Under the pieces are notes generated by a model. The model had not been told where the DNA came from, made no database searches, and saw nothing but the letters and a program-made list of their open reading frames with translations. From positions 62,001 through 126,000 of the forward strand of contig NZ_JAHYSR010000005.1 of NCBI RefSeq assembly GCF_019431455.1: a stretch of 64,000 bases of DNA. Reading direction: 5' to 3'. The stretch comes from Paracoccus bogoriensis (GTDB taxonomy: Bacteria > Pseudomonadota > Alphaproteobacteria > Rhodobacterales > Rhodobacteraceae). The position numbers and the translations under genes were made by a program. Shown piece by piece: positions 18,168-26,783 of this stretch; position 1 is the stretch's first letter, and the number at the start of each line of letters is the position of its first letter.

Positions 18168-19031
18168 ATGATCTATGGCAGCGCGGATGAGTGGCACCTG
18201 GCCGCCTCGAAGCGGGTCGTTCTGTTCGGCATGTCGGGGCTGGGCAAAACCTATCTGGCGACCATGCTGCGTGCGACGGGCGACTGGTTCCATTACAGTG
18301 TCGATTACCGCATCGGCACCCGCTACATGGGCGAATATATCGCCGACAACTTCAAGCGCGAGGCGATGAAGGTTCCTTTCCTGCGCGACTTGCTGATGTC
18401 GGACAGCGTCTATATCGCCTCGAACATCACTTTCGACAATCTGGCGCCGCTTTCGACCTATCTGGGCAAGCCCGGGAGCCCCTCGCGCGGAGGCCTGCCC
18501 TTCGATCAGTATTGCCTGCGCCAGGACCAGCATCGCCGGGCCGAGATCGCCGCGCTTCTGGACACACGCCACTTCATGGACCGCGCCGCCGAGATCTACG
18601 CCATTCCGCATTTCGTCTGCGACAGCGGCGGTTCGATCTGCGAGGTCGTGGACCCCGAAGACCCCGACGATCCGGTCCTGGCCGCGCTTGAACGTGACCT
18701 TCTGATGGTCTGGATCAAGGGCAGCGACACGCATACGGCCGAGCTGGTGCGCCGCTTCGACCGCGCGCCCAAGCCCATGTATTACCAGCCGCAATTCCTG
18801 GAACGCGCCTGGATCGCCTATCGCGTCGAGAAGGGCCTGACCGAGGACGAGGTCAATCCCGACGATTTCATCCGCTGGACCTATGCCCGCGCGCTTGCCC
18901 ACCGCCAGCCTCGATACGAGGCGATGGCCCGCCGCGGCGTCACCATCCTGGCCGAGGAAGTGGCCGAGATCCGCAGCCCGGCCGATTTCGACGACCTGAT
19001 CGCCCGCGCCATCGCGCGCAAGAAAGACTGA
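18168..19031 (+). CDS. P-loop ATPase of unknown role, upstream of metA
   Basis: 287 residues. Walker A is GMSGLGKT at residues 21-28, immediately after a short beta strand (RVVLF). A kinase-like layout follows (VDYRIGTRYMG, FVCDSGGSICEVVDP, LLMVWIKGSDTHTAELVRRF). It resembles uncharacterised Rhodobacterales ATPases of the nucleoside/HPr-kinase-like P-loop class; I cannot name a substrate. ATG 18168 gives the Walker motif at the usual distance and is preceded by a GGGGCGGCGG stretch; a GTG at 18141 is in frame. It ends 3 bases before metA, so they are probably one operon with ppk2. Confidence 0.72.
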   Translation: MIYGSADEWHLAASKRVVLFGMSGLGKTYLATMLRATGDWFHYSVDYRIGTRYMGEYIADNFKREAMKVPFLRDLLMSDSVYIASNITFDNLAPLSTYLGKPGSPSRGGLPFDQYCLRQDQHRRAEIAALLDTRHFMDRAAEIYAIPHFVCDSGGSICEVVDPEDPDDPVLAALERDLLMVWIKGSDTHTAELVRRFDRAPKPMYYQPQFLERAWIAYRVEKGLTEDEVNPDDFIRWTYARALAHRQPRYEAMARRGVTILAEEVAEIRSPADFDDLIARAIARKKD

Positions 19032-19034
19032 CCC

Positions 19035-19967
19035 ATGCCGATCACCCTGAACGAGAACCTGCCCGCCTATCGCATCCTGTCCGAGGAAGGCGTCATGGTC
19101 ATGTCGCCGGGCCGCGCGGCGACCCAGGACATCCGCCCGCTGCGCATCGGCCTTCTGAACCTGATGCCCCGGAAGATCCAGACGGAAAACCAGTTCGCCC
19201 GCCTGATCGGCGCCACGCCCCTGCAGATCGACTTTCAACTGATCCGCATGTCCGATCACGAAAGCCGCAACACGGCGGCAGAGCATCTGGAAAGCTTTTA
19301 CCGCCCCTTCCGCGAGGTCGAGGCCACGGGCGAGAAATTCGACGGGCTGATCATCACCGGCGCGCCCGTCGAGCATCTGCCCTTTGATCAGGTCACTTAC
19401 TGGGACGAACTGACCCGCGTCTTTGCCTGGACGCAGACCCATGTCCATTCGACCTTCGGCGTCTGCTGGGGCGGCATGGCAATGGCCTGGCACTTTCACC
19501 GACTGCCCAAGCATATCCTGCCTGCCAAGGCATTCGGCTGTTTCCGCCACCAGAACCTGGCCCCCGCCTCACCCTATCTGCGCGGCTTCTCGGATGATGT
19601 GCTGGTCCCGGTCAGCCGCTGGACCGAGGTGCGCCAGGAAGATGTCGATGCCCGCCCCGCCCTGACGACGCTGCTGGCCAGCCCCGAGGTGGGGCCCTGC
19701 CTGCTGGCCGATCCGGGGCATCGCGCGCTTTATGTCTTCAACCATTTCGAATATGACAGCACCACGCTCAAGGACGAATACGAACGCGACCTGGCGGCCG
19801 GAAAGCCCATCAACCTGCCCGCAAACTACTACCCCGATGACGACCCGTCGCGCAGGCCCGCAAACCGCTGGCGCAGCCATGCCCATCTGCTCTACGGTAA
19901 CTGGATCAACGAGATCTACCAGACGACATGGTATGACATGTCCCGCATCGGAGAGACTCCGCCGTGA
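19035..19967 (+). CDS. metA: Homoserine O-acyltransferase MetA (predicted acetyl-CoA type)
   Basis: Activates homoserine for methionine synthesis. 310 residues of the MetA fold: [20 protein letters not shown] start, catalytic cysteine in [13 protein letters not shown], and the His-Glu dyad region [16 protein letters not shown]. The residue said to set acyl specificity is Glu (GAPVE, E113; position 111 in family numbering), where E. coli has Gly. The published rule is Glu for acetyl-CoA and Gly for succinyl-CoA, so I expect O-acetylhomoserine as product. It lies 3 bases after the ATPase gene and overlaps ppk2 by four bases. Confidence 0.94.
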   Translation: MPITLNENLPAYRILSEEGVMVMSPGRAATQDIRPLRIGLLNLMPRKIQTENQFARLIGATPLQIDFQLIRMSDHESRNTAAEHLESFYRPFREVEATGEKFDGLIITGAPVEHLPFDQVTYWDELTRVFAWTQTHVHSTFGVCWGGMAMAWHFHRLPKHILPAKAFGCFRHQNLAPASPYLRGFSDDVLVPVSRWTEVRQEDVDARPALTTLLASPEVGPCLLADPGHRALYVFNHFEYDSTTLKDEYERDLAAGKPINLPANYYPDDDPSRRPANRWRSHAHLLYGNWINEIYQTTWYDMSRIGETPP

Positions 19968-20854
19968 CCCGCCCTGCCCCCATCGCGGAATTGCCGTTGG
20001 TCGGGCGGATCTCGGATTATCTGGACCATGACGCGCCCGATGCGCTGCGACGGGCCGTGACCGAGGGCACCCGGCGCGAGATCCTCGACACCTCGTTCCC
20101 CTATCAGCGGATGATGGACAAGGCCGAATACGAGACGGCGATGGAGCGGTTGCAGCTTCAGCTTGTCCGCATGATGCATGACGTGATCGCGACGAAAAAG
20201 CGTGTCGTGGTCCTGTTCGAGGGACGCGACGCGGCCGGCAAGGGCGGCGCCATAGACCGGGTGCGCGCCAATCTGAATCCGCGTTCGGCCTATGTCGTGG
20301 CCCTGCCCAAACCGACCGAGCGCGAGGCCGGGCAATGGTATTTCCAGCGCTATGTGGACTGGCTGCCCGGCCCGGGCGAGATGGCGCTGTTCGACCGCAG
20401 CTGGTATAATCGCGGCGTGGTCGAACGGGTTTTCGGCTTCTCGACCGATGCGCAGCGCGAGGCGTTCTTTCGCCAGCTGCCCGACTTCGAACAGATGCTG
20501 GTCGATGACGGCATCATACTGGTCAAGCTGTGGCTGAACGTCGGTCGCGCCGAACAGCTGCGCCGCTTCCTCGACCGCGAATGCGACCCGCTCAAGCAAT
20601 GGAAGCTGAGTTCCATCGACGTGGACGGGCTGGCGAAATGGGATGATTATACCAGGGCCATTCGCGACACGCTGGCGCGGTCTCATTCGCCCATCGCGCC
20701 CTGGACGGTGATCCGGGCCGATGACAAGCGCCGGGCACGAATCGAAGCGATCCGGGCGATCCTGCAGGCAGTCGATTTCGCACACCGCGACCTTGCCGCC
20801 ATCGGCGCGCCCGATGCCGCGATCGTGGGCGGCCCCGAGATGCTGCGCGGCTAG
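19964..20854 (+). CDS. ppk2: Polyphosphate kinase 2
   Basis: Transfers phosphate between polyphosphate and nucleotides. 296 residues with Walker [12 protein letters not shown], lid/base residues [16 protein letters not shown] and Walker [16 protein letters not shown], all diagnostic of one-domain PPK2. The start is GTG overlapping the metA stop (GTGA), so translation is coupled to metA. The subclass (ADP- or AMP-phosphorylating) cannot be fixed from motifs alone; one-domain proteins of this length are usually class I, phosphorylating NDPs. No exopolyphosphatase or ppk1 is nearby. Confidence 0.93.
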   Translation: MTRPAPIAELPLVGRISDYLDHDAPDALRRAVTEGTRREILDTSFPYQRMMDKAEYETAMERLQLQLVRMMHDVIATKKRVVVLFEGRDAAGKGGAIDRVRANLNPRSAYVVALPKPTEREAGQWYFQRYVDWLPGPGEMALFDRSWYNRGVVERVFGFSTDAQREAFFRQLPDFEQMLVDDGIILVKLWLNVGRAEQLRRFLDRECDPLKQWKLSSIDVDGLAKWDDYTRAIRDTLARSHSPIAPWTVIRADDKRRARIEAIRAILQAVDFAHRDLAAIGAPDAAIVGGPEMLRG

Positions 20855-20918
20855 CCCCTCTTGGCGAGTCCACGCGCGCATGGCAGAACGGGACCGTTGA
20901 GCCAAGGGGGGGAAGAAC

Positions 20919-21662
20919 ATGCAACTCGCACAAGGCCGCGCCATTGTCACCGGGGGTGCCTCGGGTCTGGGTCTGGCCACCGCGCGCCATTTCCGCAAGG
21001 CGGGCGCCGAGGTGGTGATCCTCGACCTTGCCCCGTCCGGACAGGCCGAGGCCGAACGCATCGGCGCAGGCTTCCATCGCACCGATGTGACCGACGAAGC
21101 CAGCGCCGAGGCCGCCATCGCAGCCTCGGTCGCGCGGATGGGCGGCATCGACATCTGCGTGAACTGCGCGGGCATCGCCACAGGCGAGCGGGTCCTGGGC
21201 CGCGAAGGGCCGCACCGGCTGGACAGCTTCCGCCGCACCATCGAGATCAACCTGATCGGCAGCTTCAACATCATGCGCCTGGCCGCCGCCGAAATGGCCC
21301 GCAACGGGCGCGACGAAAATGGCGTGATCGTCAACACGGCCTCGGTTGCGGCCTTCGATGGACAGAAGGGGCAGGCGGCTTACGCGGCGTCAAAGGCCGC
21401 CATCGCGGGGATGACGCTGCCGCTTGCGCGCGACCTGGCCAGCCAGCGCATCCGCGTCTGCGCCATCGCGCCCGGCATCTTCGGCACGCCGATGCTGCGC
21501 GGCCTGCCGCAAGAGGTGCAGGACAGCCTGGCCCAGGACGTGACCTTTCCCAAACGGCTTGGCGAGCCCGAGGAATATGCGCAGCTTGCCGCCTTCATCG
21601 TCACCAGCGGCTATCTGAACGGCGAGGTCATCCGCCTGGATGGCGCCCTGCGGATGCGCTGA
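20919..21662 (+). CDS. Short-chain dehydrogenase/reductase (type II 3-hydroxyacyl-CoA dehydrogenase-like)
   Basis: 247-residue classical SDR: cofactor motif TGGASGLGLATA, NCAGIATGERV, catalytic Ser in NTASVAAFDGQKGQAAYAASKAA with the YxxxK pair, and C-terminal PGIFGTPMLRGLPQEVQDSLAQDVTFPKRLGEPEEYAQL. The Asp at the end of strand 2 (VVILDL) predicts NAD rather than NADP. The loop and C-terminus resemble the HSD17B10 / type II 3-hydroxyacyl-CoA dehydrogenase group, which acts on 2-methyl-3-hydroxybutyryl-CoA and similar substrates. That would fit propionyl-CoA production, but the substrate is inference. Monocistronic, with a GGGGGGA ribosome site. Confidence 0.82.
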   Translation: MQLAQGRAIVTGGASGLGLATARHFRKAGAEVVILDLAPSGQAEAERIGAGFHRTDVTDEASAEAAIAASVARMGGIDICVNCAGIATGERVLGREGPHRLDSFRRTIEINLIGSFNIMRLAAAEMARNGRDENGVIVNTASVAAFDGQKGQAAYAASKAAIAGMTLPLARDLASQRIRVCAIAPGIFGTPMLRGLPQEVQDSLAQDVTFPKRLGEPEEYAQLAAFIVTSGYLNGEVIRLDGALRMR

Positions 21663-21741
21663 ACACGGGCGCGCGAGCCGCTTGCACCCCCCTGCCGACG
21701 GGGCTAGCCTGAGGCAAAATCCAACAGGAAGGTCCGTCCTC

Positions 21742-22779
21742 ATGCGCCTGCTATCTTGCACCATTCTGGCCGTCTCGGCCATGCCCGCCCTTGCCGCCGA
21801 TCCCGAACTGACCGTGTTCGACTGGGCGGGCTTCGAGGTTCCCGAGATCTTTCAGGCCTATATCGACAAGCACGGCCAACCGCCCACCTTCGCCTTTTTC
21901 GGCGATGACGACGAGGCGTTCCAGAAGGTCTCGTCCGGGTTCCGCGCCGATGTGGTCCATCCCTGCAGCCAGATGGTCGGCAAATACCGCGACGCGGGCC
22001 TGATCGAGCCCTGGGATACCAGCCGCATTCCCAATTTCGACAAGATCGACGAACGTTTCCTGGACAGCGAGGTGTTCCGCGACGAAACCGGCGTCTGGTT
22101 CATCCCGACCGATTGGGGCGCGACCGCCATCGCCTACAATACCGAGACCGTCCCGGCCGAGGACGTGGCCAGCCTCCAGATCTTCGTCGATCCGAGATAT
22201 CAGGGCCGCACCTCGTTGCCCGACAGCGCGGATGATGTCTGGGCGCTCGCCTATCTGGCGACGGGCACGACCGATTGGGACGACGTGACCGAGGAGCAGT
22301 TCCAGGCCGCCGCGGACTGGCTGCGTCAGGCTCATCAGAATGTCGCGGCCTATTGGTCCGACCCCTCCGAGCAGGCGCAGCTCATGGCCTCGGGGCTGGT
22401 CGATGTCGCCTGGTCCTGGAATGATGGCGTGGTTTATCTGCAGGGCGACAATTACCCCGTGGGCTTCCAGCGCGCGCCGGTCGAGGGATCTTCGACCTTC
22501 TTCTGCGGCTTCGTGAATGTGAAAAACGGGCCGGGCAACGAGGACAAGGTCTATGATTTCATCAACGCCTGGCTGGAACCTTCGGCAGGCCGCGCGCTGC
22601 TGGACGCGATCGGCTACGGCCATAGCTCGGTCGAAGCGATGGCGACCATCGCGGATGATCCGGCGGTGATCGAGGGTCTGGGCGAACTGGATGTGCCGGT
22701 TCTGGCGCAGACCCCGAACGATCCGCAACAGCGTGTCCGCCAGCTGGCCGAGTTCGAGCGGATCAAGGCCGGCTTCTGA
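21742..22779 (+). CDS. Periplasmic solute-binding protein, PotD/PotF-like
   Basis: 345 residues with a signal peptide (MRLLSCTILAVSAMPALA) and the polyamine/iron-type binding fold: ELTVFDWAGFEVPEIFQAY, VHPCSQMVGKYRDAGLIEPWDTSRIPN, FIPTDWGATAIAYNTE, and hinge VAWSWNDGVVYLQ. No ABC permease or ATPase gene is adjacent: an SDR precedes and metH follows. Either it works with transporter subunits encoded elsewhere or it is an orphan. The frame opens earlier (21640), but ATG 21742 gives the signal peptide. Substrate unknown; spermidine/putrescine is the usual family ligand. Confidence 0.85.
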   Translation: MRLLSCTILAVSAMPALAADPELTVFDWAGFEVPEIFQAYIDKHGQPPTFAFFGDDDEAFQKVSSGFRADVVHPCSQMVGKYRDAGLIEPWDTSRIPNFDKIDERFLDSEVFRDETGVWFIPTDWGATAIAYNTETVPAEDVASLQIFVDPRYQGRTSLPDSADDVWALAYLATGTTDWDDVTEEQFQAAADWLRQAHQNVAAYWSDPSEQAQLMASGLVDVAWSWNDGVVYLQGDNYPVGFQRAPVEGSSTFFCGFVNVKNGPGNEDKVYDFINAWLEPSAGRALLDAIGYGHSSVEAMATIADDPAVIEGLGELDVPVLAQTPNDPQQRVRQLAEFERIKAGF

Positions 22780-22805
22780 CTTCTGATCTGACGGCCTGCT
22801 GTCAT

Positions 22806-22829
22806 GGGCGGGAACGCCAAGCCCCGCCC
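22806..22829 (+). terminator. Possible hairpin terminator of the solute-binding protein gene
   Basis: GGGCGGG (22806-22812) and CCCGCCC (22823-22829) are perfect 7-base arms with a 10-base loop, 27 bases after the stop codon. Only TCTT follows, so this is a weak candidate. Confidence 0.4.
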
Positions 22830-22833
22830 TCTT

Positions 22834-22869
22834 CAAGACATCTTGCAGACAACTCATGATCTTCTGCAA
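22834..22869. promoter_or_regulatory. Nested inverted repeats in the metH leader
   Basis: CAAGA-CA-TCTTG (22834-22845) overlaps a second dyad, TTGCAGA (22843-22849) with TCTGCAA (22863-22869). The two share bases and cannot form together, so they could be alternative structures or operator half-sites about 65 bases upstream of the metH start. The region is clearly more A/T-rich than its surroundings. I could not match it to a SAM, SAH or cobalamin riboswitch. Confidence 0.35.
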
Positions 22870-22934
22870 AATTATGAATTTGCGGGCAGGTTCGCGGATC
22901 GCTATATCACGGACTTCAAACACGAGGTTCGTCC

Positions 22935-23972
22935 ATGTCCCTGCCCGTATCCCCCGTCCTGAAGGCGCTGAACGACATCGCGCGCGACCGTATCCTGATC
23001 CTCGACGGGGCGATGGGAACGCAGATCCAGAACCTCGGCCTGACCGAAGAGGATTATACCGGCCATGCCTCGGGCCATCCCTGCCCCCACCACACAGATC
23101 ACCCGCAGAAGGGCAATAACGACCTGCTGATTCTGACCCAGCCCGAGGCGGTCGAGGATATCCATTACCGCTACGCCATCGCGGGCGCCGATATCGTCGA
23201 GACGAACACCTTTTCGGCGACCACCATCGCGCAGGCGGATTACGGTCTGCAAGAGGCTGTGACCGACCTGAACGTCGAAGGTGCCCGCATTGCGCGCCGC
23301 GCGCTGGACCGCGCAACAGCCCGGGACGGGCGCCCCCGCTTCGTTGCGGGTGCCATCGGGCCGACGAACCGCACGGCCTCGATCAGCCCCGACGTGAACA
23401 ATCCCGGTTTTCGCGCGACCAGTTTCGAGGAATTGCGCGTGGCCTATCTGCAACAGGCGCGCGGCCTGATCGCGGGCGGCGCCGACATCCTGCTGATCGA
23501 GACGATTTTTGACACGCTGAACGCCAAGGCCGCGATCTTCGCCTGCAATCAGGCGATGGAGGAACACGGCCTTGCCTTGCCGCTGATGATCTCGGGAACG
23601 ATCACGGATGCTTCGGGGCGCACCCTGTCGGGGCAGACGCCCACGGCCTTCTGGTATTCGGTGCGCCATGCCCGGCCCTGGACAATCGGCCTGAATTGCG
23701 CGCTTGGCGCCGAGGCGATGCGCCCGCATCTGGCCGAGCTTTCGGGCGTCGCCGAGACGCTGATCTGCGCCTATCCGAATGCCGGCCTGCCCAATGCCTT
23801 CGGCCAGTATGACGAGGGCCCGCAGGACACCGCCCGGCAGGTCGCCGAATTCGCTCGCGAAGGTCTTGTCAACGTCGTGGGCGGCTGCTGCGGCACCACG
23901 CCCGACCATATCCGCGCCATAGCCGAAGCCGTTGCGGGCTTCACCCCCAGGAAGGTGCCCGCCTATGCCTGA
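22935..23972 (+). CDS. metH: Methionine synthase, homocysteine-binding module (split MetH, part 1)
   Basis: 345 residues equal to the N-terminal domain of cobalamin-dependent methionine synthase. It has [11 protein letters not shown] and [13 protein letters not shown], and the three zinc-ligand cysteines in GLNCALG and [10 protein letters not shown]. It ends right after the barrel ([18 protein letters not shown]), where intact MetH continues into the folate domain. The next gene supplies the rest in another frame with an 8-base overlap and its own AGGAAGG, so both halves are probably made stoichiometrically. Symbol given for the split gene as a whole. The start [19 protein letters not shown] has the expected distance to the barrel. 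Confidence 0.93.
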   Translation: MSLPVSPVLKALNDIARDRILILDGAMGTQIQNLGLTEEDYTGHASGHPCPHHTDHPQKGNNDLLILTQPEAVEDIHYRYAIAGADIVETNTFSATTIAQADYGLQEAVTDLNVEGARIARRALDRATARDGRPRFVAGAIGPTNRTASISPDVNNPGFRATSFEELRVAYLQQARGLIAGGADILLIETIFDTLNAKAAIFACNQAMEEHGLALPLMISGTITDASGRTLSGQTPTAFWYSVRHARPWTIGLNCALGAEAMRPHLAELSGVAETLICAYPNAGLPNAFGQYDEGPQDTARQVAEFAREGLVNVVGGCCGTTPDHIRAIAEAVAGFTPRKVPAYA

Positions 23973-26697
23973 GCGTCTTTTGCGTCTTTCGGGTCTGGAA
24001 CCCTTCACGCTGACCCCCGACATTCCCTTCGTGAATGTGGGCGAGCGCACGAACGTCACCGGCAGCGCGCGTTTCCGCAAGCTGATCAAGGAACGCGACT
24101 ACGCCGCCGCGCTGGAAGTTGCCCGCGAGCAGGTCGAGAACGGCGCCCAGATCATCGACATCAACATGGATGAGGGGTTGATCGACAGCCGCGCGGCCAT
24201 GGTCGAGTTCCTGAATCTCGTCGCGGCCGAACCAGACATCGCGCGCGTGCCGATCATGATCGACAGCTCCAGGTGGGAGGTGATCGAGGCGGGCCTGCAA
24301 TGCGTTCAGGGCAAGCCGGTGGTCAACTCCATCAGCCTGAAGGAGGGCGAAGAGCAATTCCGCCATCAGGCGCGGCTGTGCCTGGCCTATGGCGCCGCCG
24401 TCGTGGTCATGGCCTTCGACGAACAGGGCCAGGCCGACACTGCCGCCCGCAAGATCGAGATCTGCCAGCGTGCCTACAACATCCTGGTCACCGAGGTCGG
24501 CTTTCCGCCCGAGGATATCATCTTCGACCCCAACATCTTTGCCGTAGCGACCGGGATCGAGGAGCACGACAATTACGGCGTCGATTTCATCGAGGCGACA
24601 CGCTGGATCCGCCAGAACCTGCCTCATGCCCATGTCTCGGGGGGCGTCTCGAATCTCAGCTTCAGCTTTCGCGGCAACGAACCCGTGCGCGAGGCCATGC
24701 ACGCGGTGTTTCTCTACCACGCCATTCAGGCGGGGATGGATATGGGCATCGTCAATGCGGGCCAATTGGCGGTCTATGACCAGATCGACCCCGAACTGCG
24801 CGAAGCCTGCGAGGATGTCATCCTGAACCGCAAGCCTCGCACGGGCGGTAGCGCGACCGAACGCCTGCTGGAGATTGCCGAGCGCTTCCGCGGGGACGGT
24901 GGCGGCGCCAGACGCGAAAAGGATCTGTCCTGGCGCGAATGGCCGATCGAGAAGCGCCTGGAACATGCCTTGGTCAACGGTATCACCGAATATATCGAGG
25001 CCGATACCGAGGAGGCCCGGCGACAGTCCGAACGCCCGCTGCACGTCATCGAAGGGCCGCTGATGGCTGGCATGAACGTCGTCGGCGACCTCTTCGGCGC
25101 GGGCAAGATGTTCCTGCCGCAGGTGGTGAAATCCGCCCGCGTGATGAAACAGGCCGTCGCAGTCCTGCTGCCCTATATGGAGGAGGAAAAGCGCCTTTCG
25201 GGTGGCGAGGGCCGCGAATCCGCCGGCAAGGTTCTGATGGCCACGGTCAAGGGCGACGTTCACGACATCGGCAAGAACATCGTGGGCGTCGTGCTGGCCT
25301 GCAACAATTTCGAGGTGATCGACCTTGGCGTGATGGTCCCCCCCCAGAAGATCCTGCAGGTCGCGCGCGAGGAAAATGTGGACATCATCGGCCTTTCGGG
25401 CCTCATCACGCCCTCGCTGGACGAAATGGTGCATCTGGCCTCGGAGATGGAGCGCGAGGGTTTCGACATCCCGCTGCTGATCGGCGGCGCGACCACCTCC
25501 AAGATTCACACCGCGGTCAAGATCGCGCCCCGCTACACGCGCGGGCAGGTGGTCTATGTGACCGATGCCAGCCGCGCGGTCGGTGTCGCCTCGGCGCTGA
25601 TGTCGCCGACGCAGCGGGCCGATTACGTCGCGGGGATCCGCGCGGAATATGCCGAGGTGGCCGAACGCCATGAACGATCCGAGGCCGCGAAAAGCCGCCT
25701 GCCTCTGGCCGCGGCCCGCGCCAATGCCCTCTGCCTGGACTGGGCGTCCTACAAGCCGGTTGCGCCTTCGTTCACGGGAGCCCGCGTGATCGAGGACTGG
25801 GATCTGGCTCGGATTGCCCAGTATATCGACTGGACGCCCTTTTTCCAGACCTGGGAACTGAAAGGCGTTTATCCCCGCATCCTCGAAGACGAGGCGCAGG
25901 GCCCCGCCGCCCGGCAGCTTTTCGCCGAGGCGCAGGAGATGCTGTCGCGCCTCATCGCGGGCAAATGGTTCCGCCCCCGCGCCGTGCTGGGTTTCTGGCC
26001 CGCCAATGCCGAAGGCGACGATATCCGCTTGTGGACCGATGCCCAGCGCAGGACACCCCTGGCCACGCTACACACGCTGCGCCAGCAGGTGACCAAGCGC
26101 AATGGCCGCCCGAATGTGGCCCTGTCGGATTTCGTGGCGCCCGAGGGCATCCCCGACCACGTCGGCGGCTTCGTCGTCACCGCCGGCCCCGAAGAGGCCG
26201 AGATCGCCGCCCGCTACGAGCGCGCGAATGACGATTACGGGGCGATCATGGTCAAGGCCCTGGCCGACCGCATCGCCGAGGCCATGGCCGAGATGCTGCA
26301 CGAACGCGTCAGGCGAGAATTCTGGGGCTACGCTGCGGACGAGGCCTTCACCCCCGAGGAGCTGATCGCCGAACCCTACAAGGGCATCCGTCCCGCGCCG
26401 GGCTATCCGGCCCAGCCCGACCATACCGAAAAGCGGACGCTGTTCCGGCTGCTGGATGCCGAACAGGCGACCGGCGTGACGCTGACGGAAAGCATGGCGA
26501 TGTGGCCCGGCTCATCGGTCTCGGGCCTCTATATCGCCCATCCCGACAGCTATTATTTCGGCGTCGCCAGGATCGAGGAGGACCAGGCCCGCGACTATGC
26601 CGCCCGCAAGGGCTGGACGCTTGAAGAGGCCGAACGCTGGCTGGCGCCAATCCTCAATTACGACCCGGCTCGACGCACGGCCGATGCGGCGGCCTGA
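23965..26697 (+). CDS. metH: Methionine synthase, folate, cobalamin and reactivation modules (split MetH, part 2)
   Basis: 910 residues covering the rest of MetH. Domains: pterin-binding barrel ([26 protein letters not shown]), cap (about 320-400), B12 domain with GDVHDIGKN near residue 433 (His is the lower cobalt ligand), and the AdoMet-binding reactivation domain ([30 protein letters not shown]). It is therefore self-reactivating, unlike the minimal split MetH systems that need a separate reactivase. The start ATG 23965 sits inside the last codons of part 1, behind AGGAAGG. Both parts total 1255 residues, close to E. coli MetH (1227). Confidence 0.95.
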   Translation: MPERLLRLSGLEPFTLTPDIPFVNVGERTNVTGSARFRKLIKERDYAAALEVAREQVENGAQIIDINMDEGLIDSRAAMVEFLNLVAAEPDIARVPIMIDSSRWEVIEAGLQCVQGKPVVNSISLKEGEEQFRHQARLCLAYGAAVVVMAFDEQGQADTAARKIEICQRAYNILVTEVGFPPEDIIFDPNIFAVATGIEEHDNYGVDFIEATRWIRQNLPHAHVSGGVSNLSFSFRGNEPVREAMHAVFLYHAIQAGMDMGIVNAGQLAVYDQIDPELREACEDVILNRKPRTGGSATERLLEIAERFRGDGGGARREKDLSWREWPIEKRLEHALVNGITEYIEADTEEARRQSERPLHVIEGPLMAGMNVVGDLFGAGKMFLPQVVKSARVMKQAVAVLLPYMEEEKRLSGGEGRESAGKVLMATVKGDVHDIGKNIVGVVLACNNFEVIDLGVMVPPQKILQVAREENVDIIGLSGLITPSLDEMVHLASEMEREGFDIPLLIGGATTSKIHTAVKIAPRYTRGQVVYVTDASRAVGVASALMSPTQRADYVAGIRAEYAEVAERHERSEAAKSRLPLAAARANALCLDWASYKPVAPSFTGARVIEDWDLARIAQYIDWTPFFQTWELKGVYPRILEDEAQGPAARQLFAEAQEMLSRLIAGKWFRPRAVLGFWPANAEGDDIRLWTDAQRRTPLATLHTLRQQVTKRNGRPNVALSDFVAPEGIPDHVGGFVVTAGPEEAEIAARYERANDDYGAIMVKALADRIAEAMAEMLHERVRREFWGYAADEAFTPEELIAEPYKGIRPAPGYPAQPDHTEKRTLFRLLDAEQATGVTLTESMAMWPGSSVSGLYIAHPDSYYFGVARIEEDQARDYAARKGWTLEEAERWLAPILNYDPARRTADAAA

Positions 26698-26752
26698 CAA
26701 CCGGCTGCGCGGCCGGATCATCGTCCGCGCGCCGGAAGCGGTTGGAGGCCGA

Positions 26753-26766
26753 GGGGCAAAAGCCCC
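26753..26766. terminator. Hairpin between convergent metH and the mannose-1-phosphate guanylyltransferase gene
   Basis: GGGGC-AAAA-GCCCC is a perfect 5-base stem with a tetraloop in the 86-base gap between the two convergent genes. There is no T tract, so its role as terminator is only suggested by its place. Confidence 0.35.
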
Positions 26767-26783
26767 CCGCCCCTGGCGCCTGT

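Noticed and set aside
22780-22934. Cobalamin, SAM or SAH riboswitch before metH
   Set aside because: No B12-box or conserved SAM/SAH aptamer core could be recognised; only simple inverted repeats are present.
23960-23975. Programmed or accidental frameshift fusing the two metH parts
   Set aside because: The second part has its own well-spaced AGGAAGG and ATG, no slippery heptamer is seen, and the break lies exactly at a domain linker. A true split gene is more likely, though sequence error is not fully excluded.
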